Positions 1 through 8,564 of a stretch of 50,910 bases of DNA are shown piece by piece (position 1 is the stretch's first letter; each line of letters begins with the position of its first letter). This stretch comes from Flavobacterium sp. UBA7680 (lineage in GTDB: Bacteria; Bacteroidota; Bacteroidia; Flavobacteriales; Flavobacteriaceae). The translations under genes and the position numbers were made by a program. The stretch is taken from the NCBI RefSeq assembly GCF_002482975.1, contig NZ_DLHA01000031.1:60444-111353 (forward strand), in the 5' to 3' direction. The notes beneath the pieces are model-generated. The model was not told the DNA's origin and made no database searches. It saw only the letters and a program-made list of their open reading frames with translations.

Positions 1-29
1 TTGTGTCTTAGCGTCTTTGGGGCAAAAAC

Positions 30-1634
30 TTATAAATTTTCAAAGAAATCATTTCCTTTATCATCAGTGATAATAAAAGCAGGGAAATCTTTTACGGTGA
101 TTTTACGAACGGCTTCCATTCCTAATTCTTCAAAATCAACAACTTCAACTTTTAAGATATTGTCTTGTGCCAAAATAGCAGCCGGACCTCCAATAGAACC
201 TAAATAGAATCCGCCGTATTTGTTACAGGCATCCGTAACTTGTTTCGTACGGTTTCCTTTGGCAAGCATAATCATACTTCCGCCATGTTTTTGGAATTCA
301 TCCACATAAACATCCATACGTCCAGCAGTTGTTGGTCCAAAACTTCCTGACGCCATTCCTTCCGGAGTTTTTGCCGGACCAGCATAATATACCGGATGGT
401 TTTTAAAGTATTCCGGCATTGATTTTCCGGCATCTAGTAATTCTTTAATTTTTGCGTGCGCAATATCACGGGCAACAATTACAGTTCCGTTTAATTTTAA
501 ACGTGTTTTGATAGGATATTGAGATAATTTAGCCAAAATATCTGCCATTGGCTGATCTAAGTCAATTTCAACCGGAGCTTCTAAATGCGGAGCTGTTTCT
601 GGTAAAAATTGTTTTGGATTTACTTCCAATTGCTCAACGAAGATTCCGTCTTTCGTAATTTTTCCTTTGATATTTCTATCGGCAGAACAAGAAACCCCTA
701 ATCCAACCGGGCATGAAGCAGCGTGACGCGGTAAACGAATTACACGAACGTCATGTGTGAAATATTTTCCTCCAAACTGAGCTCCAATTTCACTTTCCTG
801 ACAGATTTTCTGAACTCGTGCTTCCCATTCTAAATCACGGAATGCCTGACCCGCCATATTTCCAGATGTCGGTAAGTGATCATAATATCCTGCAGATGCT
901 TTTTTAACAGCACTTAAGTTTGCTTCCGCAGAAGTTCCGCCAATAACCAAAGCTAAGTGGTAAGGTGGACAAGCTGAAGTTCCTAAATCTTTGATTTTTG
1001 CTCTCACAAAAGCGTCCATAGATTTATCGTTTAATAGCGATTTGGTCTGTTGGTACAAGTAAGTCTTATTTGCAGAACCACCGCCTTTTGCCATAAACAG
1101 GAATTCGTATGAAGTTCCTTTTTTAGCATATATATCAATTTGTGCCGGAAGATTTGAGCCAGAGTTTTTCTCTTCAAACATCGATATCGGCACAATTTGA
1201 GAATAACGCAAATTGCGTTTTTGGTATGTATTGAAAATACCACGGCTTAACCATTCAGCATCATCAACACCCGTAAAGATGCTTTCGCCTTTTTTAGCCA
1301 TTACGATCGCAGTTCCGGTATCCTGGCAGCTTGGTAACTGACCTTCGGCAGCAACCGAAGCATTTTGAAGTAAATTGTAAGCTACAAAACGATCATTGTC
1401 TGTCGCCTCAGGATCGTCAAGAATATTTCTTAGTTTTTGCAAATGTGTCGTTCTAAGCATGAACGAAACATCCGTTAAGGCTTCTTCAGCCAGTAATTCT
1501 AAACCTTTTGGATCAACGGTTAAAATTTCACGTTCTCCAAATTGTTCCACTTTTACAAAATCAGAGGTGATTTTGCGGTACTGCGTATCATCCTTTAAAA
1601 TTGGGTAAGGATCTTGGTATATAAAATCAATCAT
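30..1634 (-). CDS. fumA: Class I fumarate hydratase (iron-sulfur fumarase)
   Basis: Cytoplasmic TCA-cycle enzyme that interconverts fumarate and malate with an oxygen-sensitive 4Fe-4S cluster. The 534-residue length matches full-length class I fumarases of about 540 residues. The three cysteines expected as cluster ligands are visible: C103 in PSCQDTGT, C222 in GTSACPPYH and C308 in HAASCPVGLG. The C-terminal half carries the beta domain with GPTTAGRMD. The start is the ATG at 1634. A TAACTTTG element at 1650-1657 on the minus strand fits a Bacteroidota -7 box just upstream. The next gene on the same strand is about 100 bases upstream, so it is probably transcribed alone. The symbol follows E. 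coli FumA/FumB; orthology within the class was not tested. Confidence 0.95.
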   Translation of the reverse strand: MIDFIYQDPYPILKDDTQYRKITSDFVKVEQFGEREILTVDPKGLELLAEEALTDVSFMLRTTHLQKLRNILDDPEATDNDRFVAYNLLQNASVAAEGQLPSCQDTGTAIVMAKKGESIFTGVDDAEWLSRGIFNTYQKRNLRYSQIVPISMFEEKNSGSNLPAQIDIYAKKGTSYEFLFMAKGGGSANKTYLYQQTKSLLNDKSMDAFVRAKIKDLGTSACPPYHLALVIGGTSAEANLSAVKKASAGYYDHLPTSGNMAGQAFRDLEWEARVQKICQESEIGAQFGGKYFTHDVRVIRLPRHAASCPVGLGVSCSADRNIKGKITKDGIFVEQLEVNPKQFLPETAPHLEAPVEIDLDQPMADILAKLSQYPIKTRLKLNGTVIVARDIAHAKIKELLDAGKSMPEYFKNHPVYYAGPAKTPEGMASGSFGPTTAGRMDVYVDEFQKHGGSMIMLAKGNRTKQVTDACNKYGGFYLGSIGGPAAILAQDNILKVEVVDFEELGMEAVRKITVKDFPAFIITDDKGNDFFENL

Positions 1635-1649
1635 TTCTTTGTTTTTTTA

Positions 1650-1657
1650 CAAAGTTA
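1650..1657 (-). promoter_or_regulatory. Candidate -7 element for fumarase
   Basis: On the minus strand this reads TAACTTTG, a perfect match to the Bacteroidota TAnnTTTG element, ending 16 bases before the fumarase ATG. No convincing TTTG -33 box is seen at the right distance, so only half of the promoter is supported. Confidence 0.45.
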
Positions 1658-1735
1658 GAAATTATTTACCTAAGAAAGAATTTGAATTAGGGGCTTGTAT
1701 TTATAATTTAAACCCCATTTAATTGAAAATATTTT

Positions 1736-3175
1736 TTAAAAAAACCAAGTCGCCACAAAAATCGCCGTAATCACACAAATTAAATCTACCAAAAGCATAG
1801 TGCCTAAAGCATAACGGGTATTTTTGATATTAACCGAACCAAAATAAACTGCGATTACATAAAAAGTACTTTCGGCGCTGCATTGAAAAATACTGCTCAG
1901 TCTCGCCGTTAAAGAATCGGCACCAAAAGTATTCATCGAATCGATTAAGAATCCGCGGGAACCCGCAGAACTAAACGGACGAAGCATGGCAACAGGTAAC
2001 GCATTCGTGATTTCTTTACTTACTCCCATATTTGAGAAAACAAAAGCAATTCCGTCGCTGATAATTTCAAATAAACCGCTGTTTCTGAATAAAGAAATAG
2101 CAACCAGCATTCCCAAAACATAAGGGAAAATAGTTACTCCGGTTTTCACTCCATTATTTGCACCAACAACAAAAGTGTCAAAAACAGTTGTGTTAGCTTC
2201 GCTGAATTTCTTTTCGTTTTTGAATGAAAATATCAAAGTAAAAGCAATAATGGCAATTAAAATTAATCCCGAAAGGTTAGAGGTAAAGTAGTTTTTTCCG
2301 ATTAAGTCCAAATGATTAACATACATCAGCAAACCAACAATGGCGGCGATTAATCCCATTAAGACGATAAGAAGAGAAGCACTCTTGAAATTGATTTTTT
2401 GCTTAATCCCCACAATTAAAAACGCAGCAATAGTTCCAATGAAAGAAGTAATGATGCAAGGCAGCATAACATCGGCAGGATTACTTGCATTTGCAGCCGC
2501 GCGATATCCAATAATCGAAGTTGCAATTAGAGTTAAACCTGAAGCATGAAGACACATAAACATAATTTGCGCATCACTCGCTTTGTCTTTATCGGGATTT
2601 ATTTCCTGTAAACTTTCCATCGCTTTTAATCCAAATGGCGTTGCAGCCGAATCTAATCCGAGGAAATTAGCAGCAAAGTTCAAAGTCATGTAGGATATTG
2701 AAGGGTGATTTTTAGGAATACTTGGAAACACCTTTACAAATACCGGACTCAATAGTTTTGCCAGATTTCCAGAAGCTCCGGAAACGATTAAAAGTTCCAT
2801 TAATCCGCAAAAGAAAGCCAAATAAGCAATAAGTGGCAGAATTAAATCAACTAAAGTGCTTTTACAAGTTGGCAGTAAACCATCAGACTTTTGAAGACCG
2901 CTGTATATTTTTACAGTTTTGCTTTTGTAAACATAAGTTGTGTCGGCATTAAGCGTATCACGATTGATAATCATAGTTTGATCTGGCGCTTTTTTTATAC
3001 TGTCTTTAATGAAAGCCGGAAGTTCATGAATGTATTTTTCAGAAACCAAAACAGGATCATCTTTCTTTCCATTTAAAACAGAATCAATCGTATAAGTATT
3101 CGCAGTAAATAAACTGACTACAATAAAAACAATCGAAGAAATAAAAATAACTAACCAAAATCTACTTAATACCAT
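1736..3175 (-). CDS. Fused SpmA/SpmB-like membrane protein (nucleoside-recognition Gate domains)
   Basis: Multi-pass inner-membrane protein of 479 residues. It begins with a membrane segment (residues 5-25), then a soluble extracytoplasmic stretch to about 90, then two blocks of hydrophobic helices. The first block (about 105-280, with LNFAANFLGLDSAATPFGLK) resembles spore maturation protein A. The second (about 300-479, with VGANNGVKTGVTIFPYVLGM) resembles SpmB. In Bacillus these are separate proteins, while many non-sporulating bacteria carry a fused form. The transported substrate is unknown, and the name nucleoside recognition domain is historical. The ATG start at 3175 is the natural one. 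It is flanked by unrelated minus-strand genes with gaps of about 100 bases. Confidence 0.88.
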   Translation of the reverse strand: MVLSRFWLVIFISSIVFIVVSLFTANTYTIDSVLNGKKDDPVLVSEKYIHELPAFIKDSIKKAPDQTMIINRDTLNADTTYVYKSKTVKIYSGLQKSDGLLPTCKSTLVDLILPLIAYLAFFCGLMELLIVSGASGNLAKLLSPVFVKVFPSIPKNHPSISYMTLNFAANFLGLDSAATPFGLKAMESLQEINPDKDKASDAQIMFMCLHASGLTLIATSIIGYRAAANASNPADVMLPCIITSFIGTIAAFLIVGIKQKINFKSASLLIVLMGLIAAIVGLLMYVNHLDLIGKNYFTSNLSGLILIAIIAFTLIFSFKNEKKFSEANTTVFDTFVVGANNGVKTGVTIFPYVLGMLVAISLFRNSGLFEIISDGIAFVFSNMGVSKEITNALPVAMLRPFSSAGSRGFLIDSMNTFGADSLTARLSSIFQCSAESTFYVIAVYFGSVNIKNTRYALGTMLLVDLICVITAIFVATWFF

Positions 3176-3285
3176 AATGCTATTTTTTTGTAAATGTAAT
3201 TATTTAGGCAGAATATGCACAAAGATTTTATTCCTGAAAAGAGAAGTATTTCTAAGAAAGCTCAGACTTTTAGTGAAATTTCAAA

Positions 3286-4359
3286 TTATTCGATAACAAT
3301 TTTAGTTTTTAAGTAGTTTTCAAAAGCTTTAATTCCTTCAAATAGGATATGTTTTTTTGAGCTTTCAGTTTCATTAAAAAACTCGGTTTCGATTTTGGCG
3401 TGATCTTTTTTAAATGTTCGTTTCCATATTCCAATCACTTTTCCATTTTCAAGAATTATCGGTTTAAAGATGCCATTATTGGTAAAAACTTTATTTTGAT
3501 GTTCAGATAAAAAAGAAGCTTCTCTGGTTTTATATGAAATCAAAATTTCATCAAAAGCTGGAAGAAAGTGAATGCTTTCCTTGAAGTTAACCTTTTCAAT
3601 GTTTTGATTTACAAAGTAATATTTTTGATTATCAATTTCGAAAAACTCTAATTGCAACTTTATTGCATCAATGATGTTTTTGCAGACAGTAGGCGGAAAA
3701 CCAGACCACCATGAAAAATCTAGCAAAGTTGCAGGGCCGTGACTTTCAAAATAGCGTTTAGCTAATTTTGCCAAACCTTCTTCTTTTGTTAATTTGGTTT
3801 TCGGTTTTTGAACACGTTCTTCAAGTAAGGCGTAGGTGATTTTTTTGCCTTTCATTCTGCCGTTGCAAACCAAACCATCTTGTTCTGCATGCATCATAAT
3901 TGCAGCACTTAGAAAATCTTCTTTTGAAGTTCTTTTAATGCCAAGTTCCTGCATAATTTCATCCCGGTTCAAATGATTGTTTCCAGATAATAGTTTTTCG
4001 ATAGCATTATTAGCCTGGTTTAGTTTTTTATCATCAAAACCAAATTTCTTAGCACCAGAAACAGTCATTCTTTTTACCTGAGGACCGGCAAGATCTAACA
4101 TCCAGTAAATATCTTCGGCAGCAACAAAATGCCAGGTTGGTCGCAAAATATGAGTTCTGATTATTTGTGCCGAGTTTATAGCTTCTTCGATTTCTTTTTC
4201 AGAAGAATCACAACGGGAACCAATCGCCCATTTTGCCATTGCATAATCCTGAGCCTGCATCGCGCCAAAATGATGCACAATTTCTTGAGGAGAACATTTG
4301 TCTGTTTTATAAAGCTTCTGCGAAACAAGACGATGATGTGAAATTTCCGAATGTGTCAT
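3286..4359 (-). CDS. Winged-helix DNA-binding protein, AlkZ/YcaQ-like (HTH_42 family)
   Basis: A 357-residue soluble protein of the HTH_42 family, whose characterised members AlkZ and YcaQ/AlkX are DNA glycosylases acting on bulky alkyl lesions and interstrand crosslinks. The N-terminus contains MQAQDYAMAKW, so a Q-x-Q motif is present at Q35 and Q37, matching the catalytic QxQ motif described for AlkZ. Three tandem winged-helix units are expected across the length. RPTWHF near residue 110 and the C-terminal IGIWKRTF are typical of the family. It lies between the SpmAB-like gene and a DEDDy exonuclease, with an alkyltransferase two genes upstream. That may reflect a loose repair neighbourhood, but no operon is shown. 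Glycosylase activity is inferred from the motif only. Confidence 0.82.
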   Translation of the reverse strand: MTHSEISHHRLVSQKLYKTDKCSPQEIVHHFGAMQAQDYAMAKWAIGSRCDSSEKEIEEAINSAQIIRTHILRPTWHFVAAEDIYWMLDLAGPQVKRMTVSGAKKFGFDDKKLNQANNAIEKLLSGNNHLNRDEIMQELGIKRTSKEDFLSAAIMMHAEQDGLVCNGRMKGKKITYALLEERVQKPKTKLTKEEGLAKLAKRYFESHGPATLLDFSWWSGFPPTVCKNIIDAIKLQLEFFEIDNQKYYFVNQNIEKVNFKESIHFLPAFDEILISYKTREASFLSEHQNKVFTNNGIFKPIILENGKVIGIWKRTFKKDHAKIETEFFNETESSKKHILFEGIKAFENYLKTKIVIE

Positions 4360-4368
4360 CTTTCAAAT

Positions 4369-4498
4369 TTTTATTAAACCATATAAGTTATATAAGTTCA
4401 TTTAATTTTGCGCCTCAAAATCTTTGCTCTTCAAACATAACTTTTTATTAAGTCATATAAGAAATATAAGTTCATTTAATTATAGCTTCAAAATCTTA
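4369..4498. repeat. Two direct copies of a ~55-bp AT-rich intergenic repeat
   Basis: Two similar segments lie at about 4370-4424 and 4443-4498, about 74 bases apart. Each contains ATATAAGTTCATTTAATT followed by a TCAAAATCTT tail. A third partial copy (AAACCATATAAGTTATGTAAG) is at about 5983-6003. They fill most of the gap between two minus-strand genes. Such repeats are common between Flavobacterium genes, and no function can be read from the sequence. Confidence 0.7.
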
Positions 4499-4537
4499 GA
4501 ATCTCAGCGCCTTAGTATCTTAGAATCTCAAAAAAAA

Positions 4538-5251
4538 CTATACATGAATTATTTCATCATCAATCAATAAATCTTCAAGGCGTAAACGAAGGAAAATCTG
4601 CGCTACGGCGATTGTATCTTTTTCACAATACGTTATAATTCGGTCTATGTCTTTTTCGACATAATAAACGTGTGCGACCTGACTTCCGTCAATATCGCCT
4701 TTTGGCGATGGAACTCCGAGAATCTTAGTCAAAAGCTTTAAAGAAGTAAAATGCTTGTAATCGCCAAATTTCCATAATTCTAAAGTATCAAGATGTGCAA
4801 TTTCCCAAGGTTTTTTGCCGAATAAATTCAGCTTATCCGGAATTGCGATTTGATTGATAATCATTCGACGCGCGATAAATGGAATATCAAATTCTTTTGC
4901 ATTATGTCCGCATAAAATATGCTGCGGCTGATTGAAATGATTGTTCAGCAGATTATTAAAGTCTTTCAGGATCTTTTTTTCTTCTCCAAAAAAAGAAGTT
5001 ACCCTAAAATTTCGAACATCACCTTTGATCGTAAAATAGCCAACCGAAATGCAAATTATCTTTCCGAATTCTGCCCAAATTCCGGCGCGATCATAAAATT
5101 CTTCAGGCGTAAAATCGTCTTTTCGCTGATACTGAGTTTTTAAATCCCAAAGAGACTTCATTTCTTCATCAAGAGAATTGAAGTTTTCTTCTTCCGGAAC
5201 GGTTTCTATATCAAGAAAGAGAATGTTATTAAGGTTTATTTTTTCAATCAT
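4538..5251 (-). CDS. 3'-5' exonuclease of the PolB-like DEDDy family
   Basis: A 237-residue soluble protein with the four acidic residues of a DEDDy exonuclease: D14 and E16 in FLDIETVP, D122 in HNAKEFDIPF, and the Y208/D212 pair in YCEKD. It resembles predicted PolB-like exonucleases (DNA_pol_B_exo2), which lack a polymerase domain. Expected chemistry is two-metal-ion 3'-5' removal of nucleotides from DNA or RNA, and the physiological substrate is unknown. The start is the ATG at 5251. The alkyltransferase gene lies 188 bases upstream on the same strand, separated by an imperfect inverted repeat that may insulate the two. Confidence 0.88.
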   Translation of the reverse strand: MIEKINLNNILFLDIETVPEEENFNSLDEEMKSLWDLKTQYQRKDDFTPEEFYDRAGIWAEFGKIICISVGYFTIKGDVRNFRVTSFFGEEKKILKDFNNLLNNHFNQPQHILCGHNAKEFDIPFIARRMIINQIAIPDKLNLFGKKPWEIAHLDTLELWKFGDYKHFTSLKLLTKILGVPSPKGDIDGSQVAHVYYVEKDIDRIITYCEKDTIAVAQIFLRLRLEDLLIDDEIIHV

Positions 5252-5259
5252 ATTTTTTT

Positions 5260-5430
5260 GCCACGAATTTCACGAATTTTCACTAATTCTTTGTGGATAT
5301 AAATGTACAATAATTTGATTTTTTTTCGGGCACGAATTTACGAATTGAATGAATTTTCTTTAAATAAAGAAATTTTTTAAATCATAATTATGAAAGAAAA
5401 AAATTAGTGAAAATTAGTGGAATTCGTGGC
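5260..5430. repeat. Imperfect 29-bp inverted repeat between two genes
   Basis: The arm at 5260-5288 (begins GCCACGAATTTCACG) matches the reverse complement of 5402-5430 (ends GAATTCGTGGC) at 27 of 29 positions, with 113 bases between them. The same word family (CCACGAATT, CACTAATT) recurs at about 20490-20520. Probably a dispersed intergenic element able to form a stem in RNA. Confidence 0.8.
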
Positions 5431-5439
5431 GAACACTTT

Positions 5440-5916
5440 TTAGAACAAACTCTGTTGTGCAGAAGGGCTTTCGTGTTCAAGAAGCCATTTTTTGCGGGAC
5501 AGCCCACCGGCGTAACCGGTCAATGAACCATTTGTTCCAATAACTCTGTGGCAGGGAACGACAATCCAAAGCGGATTTTTACCATTTGCCGAAGCTACAG
5601 CACGAATTGCTTTTATATCGCCAAGCTTTTTGGTTTGATCCATGTAACTTACTGTTTTTCCGTATGGAATTTCCAGTAATGCTTTCCATACTTTTTGTTG
5701 GAATTCGGTGCCTTTTGGATTTAGTTTTAAATCGAAATCGGTTCTTTTTCCTTCGAAATATTCTTCGAGCTGCGAAACGGCATCTTTTAAAACTTTTGGG
5801 ATTTTCTTTGAAACTTCATTTGTGCCAACATCAGAAACAGAGATTACTGCAATACCATCTTCATCTCCAACTATCTTGGTGATTCCTAAAGGCGAATTAA
5901 CATAGACTGTTTCCAT
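5440..5916 (-). CDS. ogt: Methylated-DNA--[protein]-cysteine S-methyltransferase (O6-alkylguanine repair)
   Basis: Suicidal DNA-repair protein that transfers the alkyl group from O6-alkylguanine to its own cysteine. The active-site motif PCHRVIG is present, with acceptor C122. The helix-turn-helix region (KVWKALLEIPYGKTVSY, about residues 76-91) and the asparagine-hinge region (AVASANGKNP) precede it. At 158 residues it is the short Ogt-type enzyme with no N-terminal Ada regulator domain. The start is the ATG at 5916. No inducible operator is visible. The 206 bases upstream hold repeats rather than a clear promoter. The family is certain; the symbol could equally be adaB/ogt. Confidence 0.95.
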   Translation of the reverse strand: METVYVNSPLGITKIVGDEDGIAVISVSDVGTNEVSKKIPKVLKDAVSQLEEYFEGKRTDFDLKLNPKGTEFQQKVWKALLEIPYGKTVSYMDQTKKLGDIKAIRAVASANGKNPLWIVVPCHRVIGTNGSLTGYAGGLSRKKWLLEHESPSAQQSLF

Positions 5917-5940
5917 AGTTTTAACTGTAAAGTTTTTACC

Positions 5941-6111
5941 GCAAAGACGCGAAGGTTTCGCAAAGTTCGCAAAGTTTTTTTTAAACCATATAAGTTATGT
6001 AAGTAATTTAAGTTTTATTGTTTTAAAGGTTAAAAAGTTTACACTATTGTCACCCTGAGCGAAGTCGAAGGATTATGGAAACAAAAGGGCTTCGACTTCG
6101 CTCAGCCTGAC
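5941..6111. repeat. Repeat-rich intergenic region with a 22-bp inverted repeat
   Basis: The gap between two minus-strand genes holds CGCAAAGACGCGAAGG-type words, a copy of the CATATAAGTTAT repeat, and an inverted repeat. Its arms lie at 6049-6070 (contains CCTGAGCGAAGTCGAAG) and 6090-6111 (contains CTTCGACTTCGCTCAG). They match at 20 of 22 positions with a 19-base loop. The same repeat word occurs inside the next gene at 6787-6809. Confidence 0.85.
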
Positions 6112-6122
6112 ATTCGGAGTTT

Positions 6123-6956
6123 TTAATAATTTTCCAGCTTAAATCGATAATTTAAAATGGTTTCGATTTTTTCGCTTGAAATAATCTTTTTAATGTTTGA
6201 TTTTTCAGAACTGAATTTTGGTAAAACTAAGTTTTGTTCTTTTGCTTTTTGAGTGTAATATTCTTCTCTACTTGGGTGAAAAGGTGCAGCCGCGTTGAAA
6301 ACTTCATTCCATTTTGATTGGTTTATGATTTCTTCAATAATTGCAATGCAGTCTTTTTGATGAATTAAATTTATTGGAGCATCGGGATTTTCTAGGTTTT
6401 CTTTTCCTGCTAAAAACTTAACTGGATGTCGTTCTTCGCCAATTAATCCGCCGAAACGCAAGATCGTGGTATCGAAATTTTGATTTTTTTGAAGAATTGC
6501 TTCTGCTAAAACCAATTGTTTTCCACTTTCTGTTTCCGGGTTTGGTGTTGTTTCTTCTGTAATCAATTCGTTTTCATCTCCATAAACCGAAGTTGAACTT
6601 ACAAAAAGGACTTTTGAAATACTTGATTTCTCTATAAACGGAATTAGGTTTTCGATTTTCTGAACAAAAATCTTATTAGACTCTGATGAAACAGCTCGCA
6701 ATTTTGGCGGAATGTCAATAATCAGGATTTCGCTTTCGGCTAAAAAATCAGTAATGTTTTTAGAACTATCTTCATTTTCAAGTATTCCTTCGACTTCGCT
6801 CAGGATGACAAGAAATGGATTTATTCCAGCATCTTTTAAAATAGAAAGTTTATTTTCTGAAGTCGTAGACCCTTTTACCGAATTTCCTTTTTCGATTAGT
6901 TTTTTCGCCAAAGGCAAACCTAGCCACCCACAGCCTAATATGCTTATTTGTTTCAT
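6123..6956 (-). CDS. SDR-type NAD(P)-binding epimerase-like protein (YeeZ-like)
   Basis: A 277-residue Rossmann-fold protein. The N-terminus MKQISILGCGWLGLPLA gives the dinucleotide-binding glycine motif (G-C-G-W-L-G), followed by a nucleoside-diphosphate-sugar epimerase-like body (FVSSTSVYGD at about 125, ETESGKQLVLAE at about 150, LRFGGLIGEERHP at about 170). This is the atypical extended SDR group of E. coli YeeZ, whose substrate is unknown. I chose ATG 6956 over an in-frame TTG six codons upstream because the family starts at the glycine motif and a TACCTTTG -7-like box lies at 6980-6987. Residues 50-57 (VILSEVEG) are encoded by a copy of a palindromic intergenic repeat, so the loop appears to have been lengthened by a repeat insertion. 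Confidence 0.82.
   Translation of the reverse strand: MKQISILGCGWLGLPLAKKLIEKGNSVKGSTTSENKLSILKDAGINPFLVILSEVEGILENEDSSKNITDFLAESEILIIDIPPKLRAVSSESNKIFVQKIENLIPFIEKSSISKVLFVSSTSVYGDENELITEETTPNPETESGKQLVLAEAILQKNQNFDTTILRFGGLIGEERHPVKFLAGKENLENPDAPINLIHQKDCIAIIEEIINQSKWNEVFNAAAPFHPSREEYYTQKAKEQNLVLPKFSSEKSNIKKIISSEKIETILNYRFKLENY
6787..6809 (-). repeat. Palindromic-repeat half site inside a coding sequence
   Basis: The 23 bases read, on the coding strand, GTCATCCTGAGCGAAGTCG followed by AAGG. This matches the intergenic inverted repeat arms at 6049-6070 and 6090-6111, only about 700 bases away. It is in frame and codes for VILSEVEG in the SDR-like protein. Confidence 0.85.
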
Positions 6957-7111
6957 TTCTTTTTTGAGATTCAAAGACTCAAAGGTACGAAAGATTCAAA
7001 GGTTTTTCGTTTCACGCAGATTCAACAGATTTAAAAAATCATTTTAATCCTTTTAATCTGTGGCTATAAATAAAAAACTTTCCGTTTTTTCGAGATTAAA
7101 TTTTCAGATAA

Positions 7112-7561
7112 TTACAAATCCAGAAAAAAGCAAACTTTGTCTTTTCCTTTTGCGCCAATTCTTTGATAGAATTTAATAGCTCTTTCATTAAATTGTGGCG
7201 TTCGCCATTGCATGTTGACGCAGTTTTTTTCTTTTCCGATTTGTTTTAATTTATTAATTAGAACTTCTCCAATTCCAAAATTTCGAGCTTCTTCTTCTAA
7301 AAACAAACAATCCATATAAATAAAATCACCTGCGCTCCAGGTTGAGTAAGTAAAATTATAAGAAACATAACCCACAATATCATTATCGGTCGCAACAACT
7401 AAACAAAATAATTTAGGGTTTTCACTAAATAAAGCTTCTTTTAAACCTTCTTCTTTTCCTTTTGAATCGTAATCGGCTTTCTCAAATTCAGCATGTTTTT
7501 GGCATAGAATCACCAATTTTGGTAAATCGGCTATTTCGCAACTTCTTATTGAATATTCCAT
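7112..7561 (-). CDS. GNAT family N-acetyltransferase
   Basis: A 149-residue acyl-CoA dependent acetyltransferase of the GNAT fold. Visible parts are the N-terminal SIRSCEIADLPKLV, the central beta strands IVGYVSYNFTYSTW, the acetyl-CoA loop region LEEEARNFGIGEVLINKL (R/Q-x-x-G-x-G variant, about residues 90-107) and the C-terminal WRTPQFNERAIKFYQRIGA. It resembles diamine/spermidine-type GNATs, but the substrate cannot be assigned. Its ATG at 7561 overlaps the end of the LysR gene by 16 bases, so the two are very likely co-transcribed and translationally coupled. Confidence 0.88.
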   Translation of the reverse strand: MEYSIRSCEIADLPKLVILCQKHAEFEKADYDSKGKEEGLKEALFSENPKLFCLVVATDNDIVGYVSYNFTYSTWSAGDFIYMDCLFLEEEARNFGIGEVLINKLKQIGKEKNCVNMQWRTPQFNERAIKFYQRIGAKGKDKVCFFLDL

Positions 7562-8448
7562 TGCAGGTTAATTTCGTTTTGTAGAAAATTAATAAAATGC
7601 TGAAAATAATCCGGATACATTTCGTTTGCTCTTGTTGCGATGAAATGTTTACGTTTTAAGCCATTTTTGCCCACTTTTACCGCTTTAATTGGATTATTCT
7701 TTAAATGTGGTTGTAATGCCCATTTTGCCATCGACATAACGCCCATATCGGCTTTTACCATTTCAAGAGAAGCTTCTGTTAGCGGAAGCGGTGTTACCTT
7801 TTTCGGCGTTACTTTGGCTGGAGCCAAAACAAACTGATGAATGGTAACCGTTTCCATCGGAAGGGAATGAATAATTAAATGTTCGTTGATGAAATCTTCG
7901 GCAACGACATATTTTTTATCTGCCCACGGATGATTTTCAGAAACCGCCATTACGACTTCGTCCTGAAAAAGTTCGATATATTTTATATGATTGTCTTTTA
8001 TCGTATCGCTTACAATGGCAATGTCAATCGTGTTTTCTAAAAGCTTTTGCAGCGGAATATGAGTTGCTTCGGTTACGATTTTCAGTTCAACATTGGGATA
8101 TAAAAGATGAAATTGTTTTAAAACCGGCGGAAGCCAGTGGTAACTCGAGAAACATTCGGTGCTGATTCTGATTTCGCCATATTCGCCATAAACCATTTGC
8201 TTGATCTGTGTTTCTGCCTGTGAAAGTTTATCCAGAATTTCATTGGCCAATTCATAGATTTTTTCGCCAGCCTTTGTGAGAACCAGTTTTTTGTTAGTTC
8301 TTAAAAAAATAGCTGTACCTAATTGATATTCCGCTTCTTTAAGCTGATGACTCAAAGCCGATTGTGTCAAATGAAGTTTGTCTATAGCTTTTGTAATGCT
8401 TCCTTCTTCAACAATTGCTTTTATCAATTTTAGGTGGCGTATTTCCAT
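7546..8448 (-). CDS. LysR family transcriptional regulator
   Basis: A 300-residue regulator with an N-terminal winged helix-turn-helix (residues 1-60: IRHLKLIKAIVEEGSITKAI and LHLTQSALSHQLKEAE) and a C-terminal periplasmic-binding-protein-like effector domain. The ATG at 8448 gives the normal LysR N-terminus. A more upstream start would add 24 unlikely residues and cross the operator region. It is divergent from a rhodanese gene, and the shared intergenic region holds a T-N11-A inverted repeat at 8495-8513. By analogy with the family it probably controls the rhodanese gene and itself. The domain resembles regulators of sulfur or methionine metabolism only in general outline, so the effector is unknown. 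Confidence 0.93.
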   Translation of the reverse strand: MEIRHLKLIKAIVEEGSITKAIDKLHLTQSALSHQLKEAEYQLGTAIFLRTNKKLVLTKAGEKIYELANEILDKLSQAETQIKQMVYGEYGEIRISTECFSSYHWLPPVLKQFHLLYPNVELKIVTEATHIPLQKLLENTIDIAIVSDTIKDNHIKYIELFQDEVVMAVSENHPWADKKYVVAEDFINEHLIIHSLPMETVTIHQFVLAPAKVTPKKVTPLPLTEASLEMVKADMGVMSMAKWALQPHLKNNPIKAVKVGKNGLKRKHFIATRANEMYPDYFQHFINFLQNEINLQWNIQ

Positions 8449-8494
8449 TTTTTGAGATTTATATACAAAGGAACAAAATTTTAGACTGGCTTTT

Positions 8495-8513
8495 GCATGA
8501 AAAAAACTAATGC
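8495..8513. promoter_or_regulatory. Candidate LysR operator (T-N11-A inverted repeat)
   Basis: The sequence is GCAT-N11-ATGC, in the 146-base gap between the LysR start (8448) and the rhodanese start (8595). LysR regulators classically bind T-N11-A sites with dyad symmetry, and both the spacing and the location fit. The dyad is only 4+4 bases, so chance cannot be excluded. Confidence 0.5.
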
Positions 8514-8556
8514 GGTTCATGAATTCTTTTCGTTTTTATGCGAGGAATTCTTGAGT

Positions 8557-8564
8557 TACTTTTG
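8557..8564 (+). promoter_or_regulatory. Candidate -7 element for the rhodanese gene
   Basis: The sequence TACTTTTG matches TAnnTTTG and ends 30 bases before the ATG at 8595. It lies downstream of the alternative in-frame ATG at 8538 and so argues against that start. The -33 box is not obvious, as expected for an activator-dependent promoter. Confidence 0.45.
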
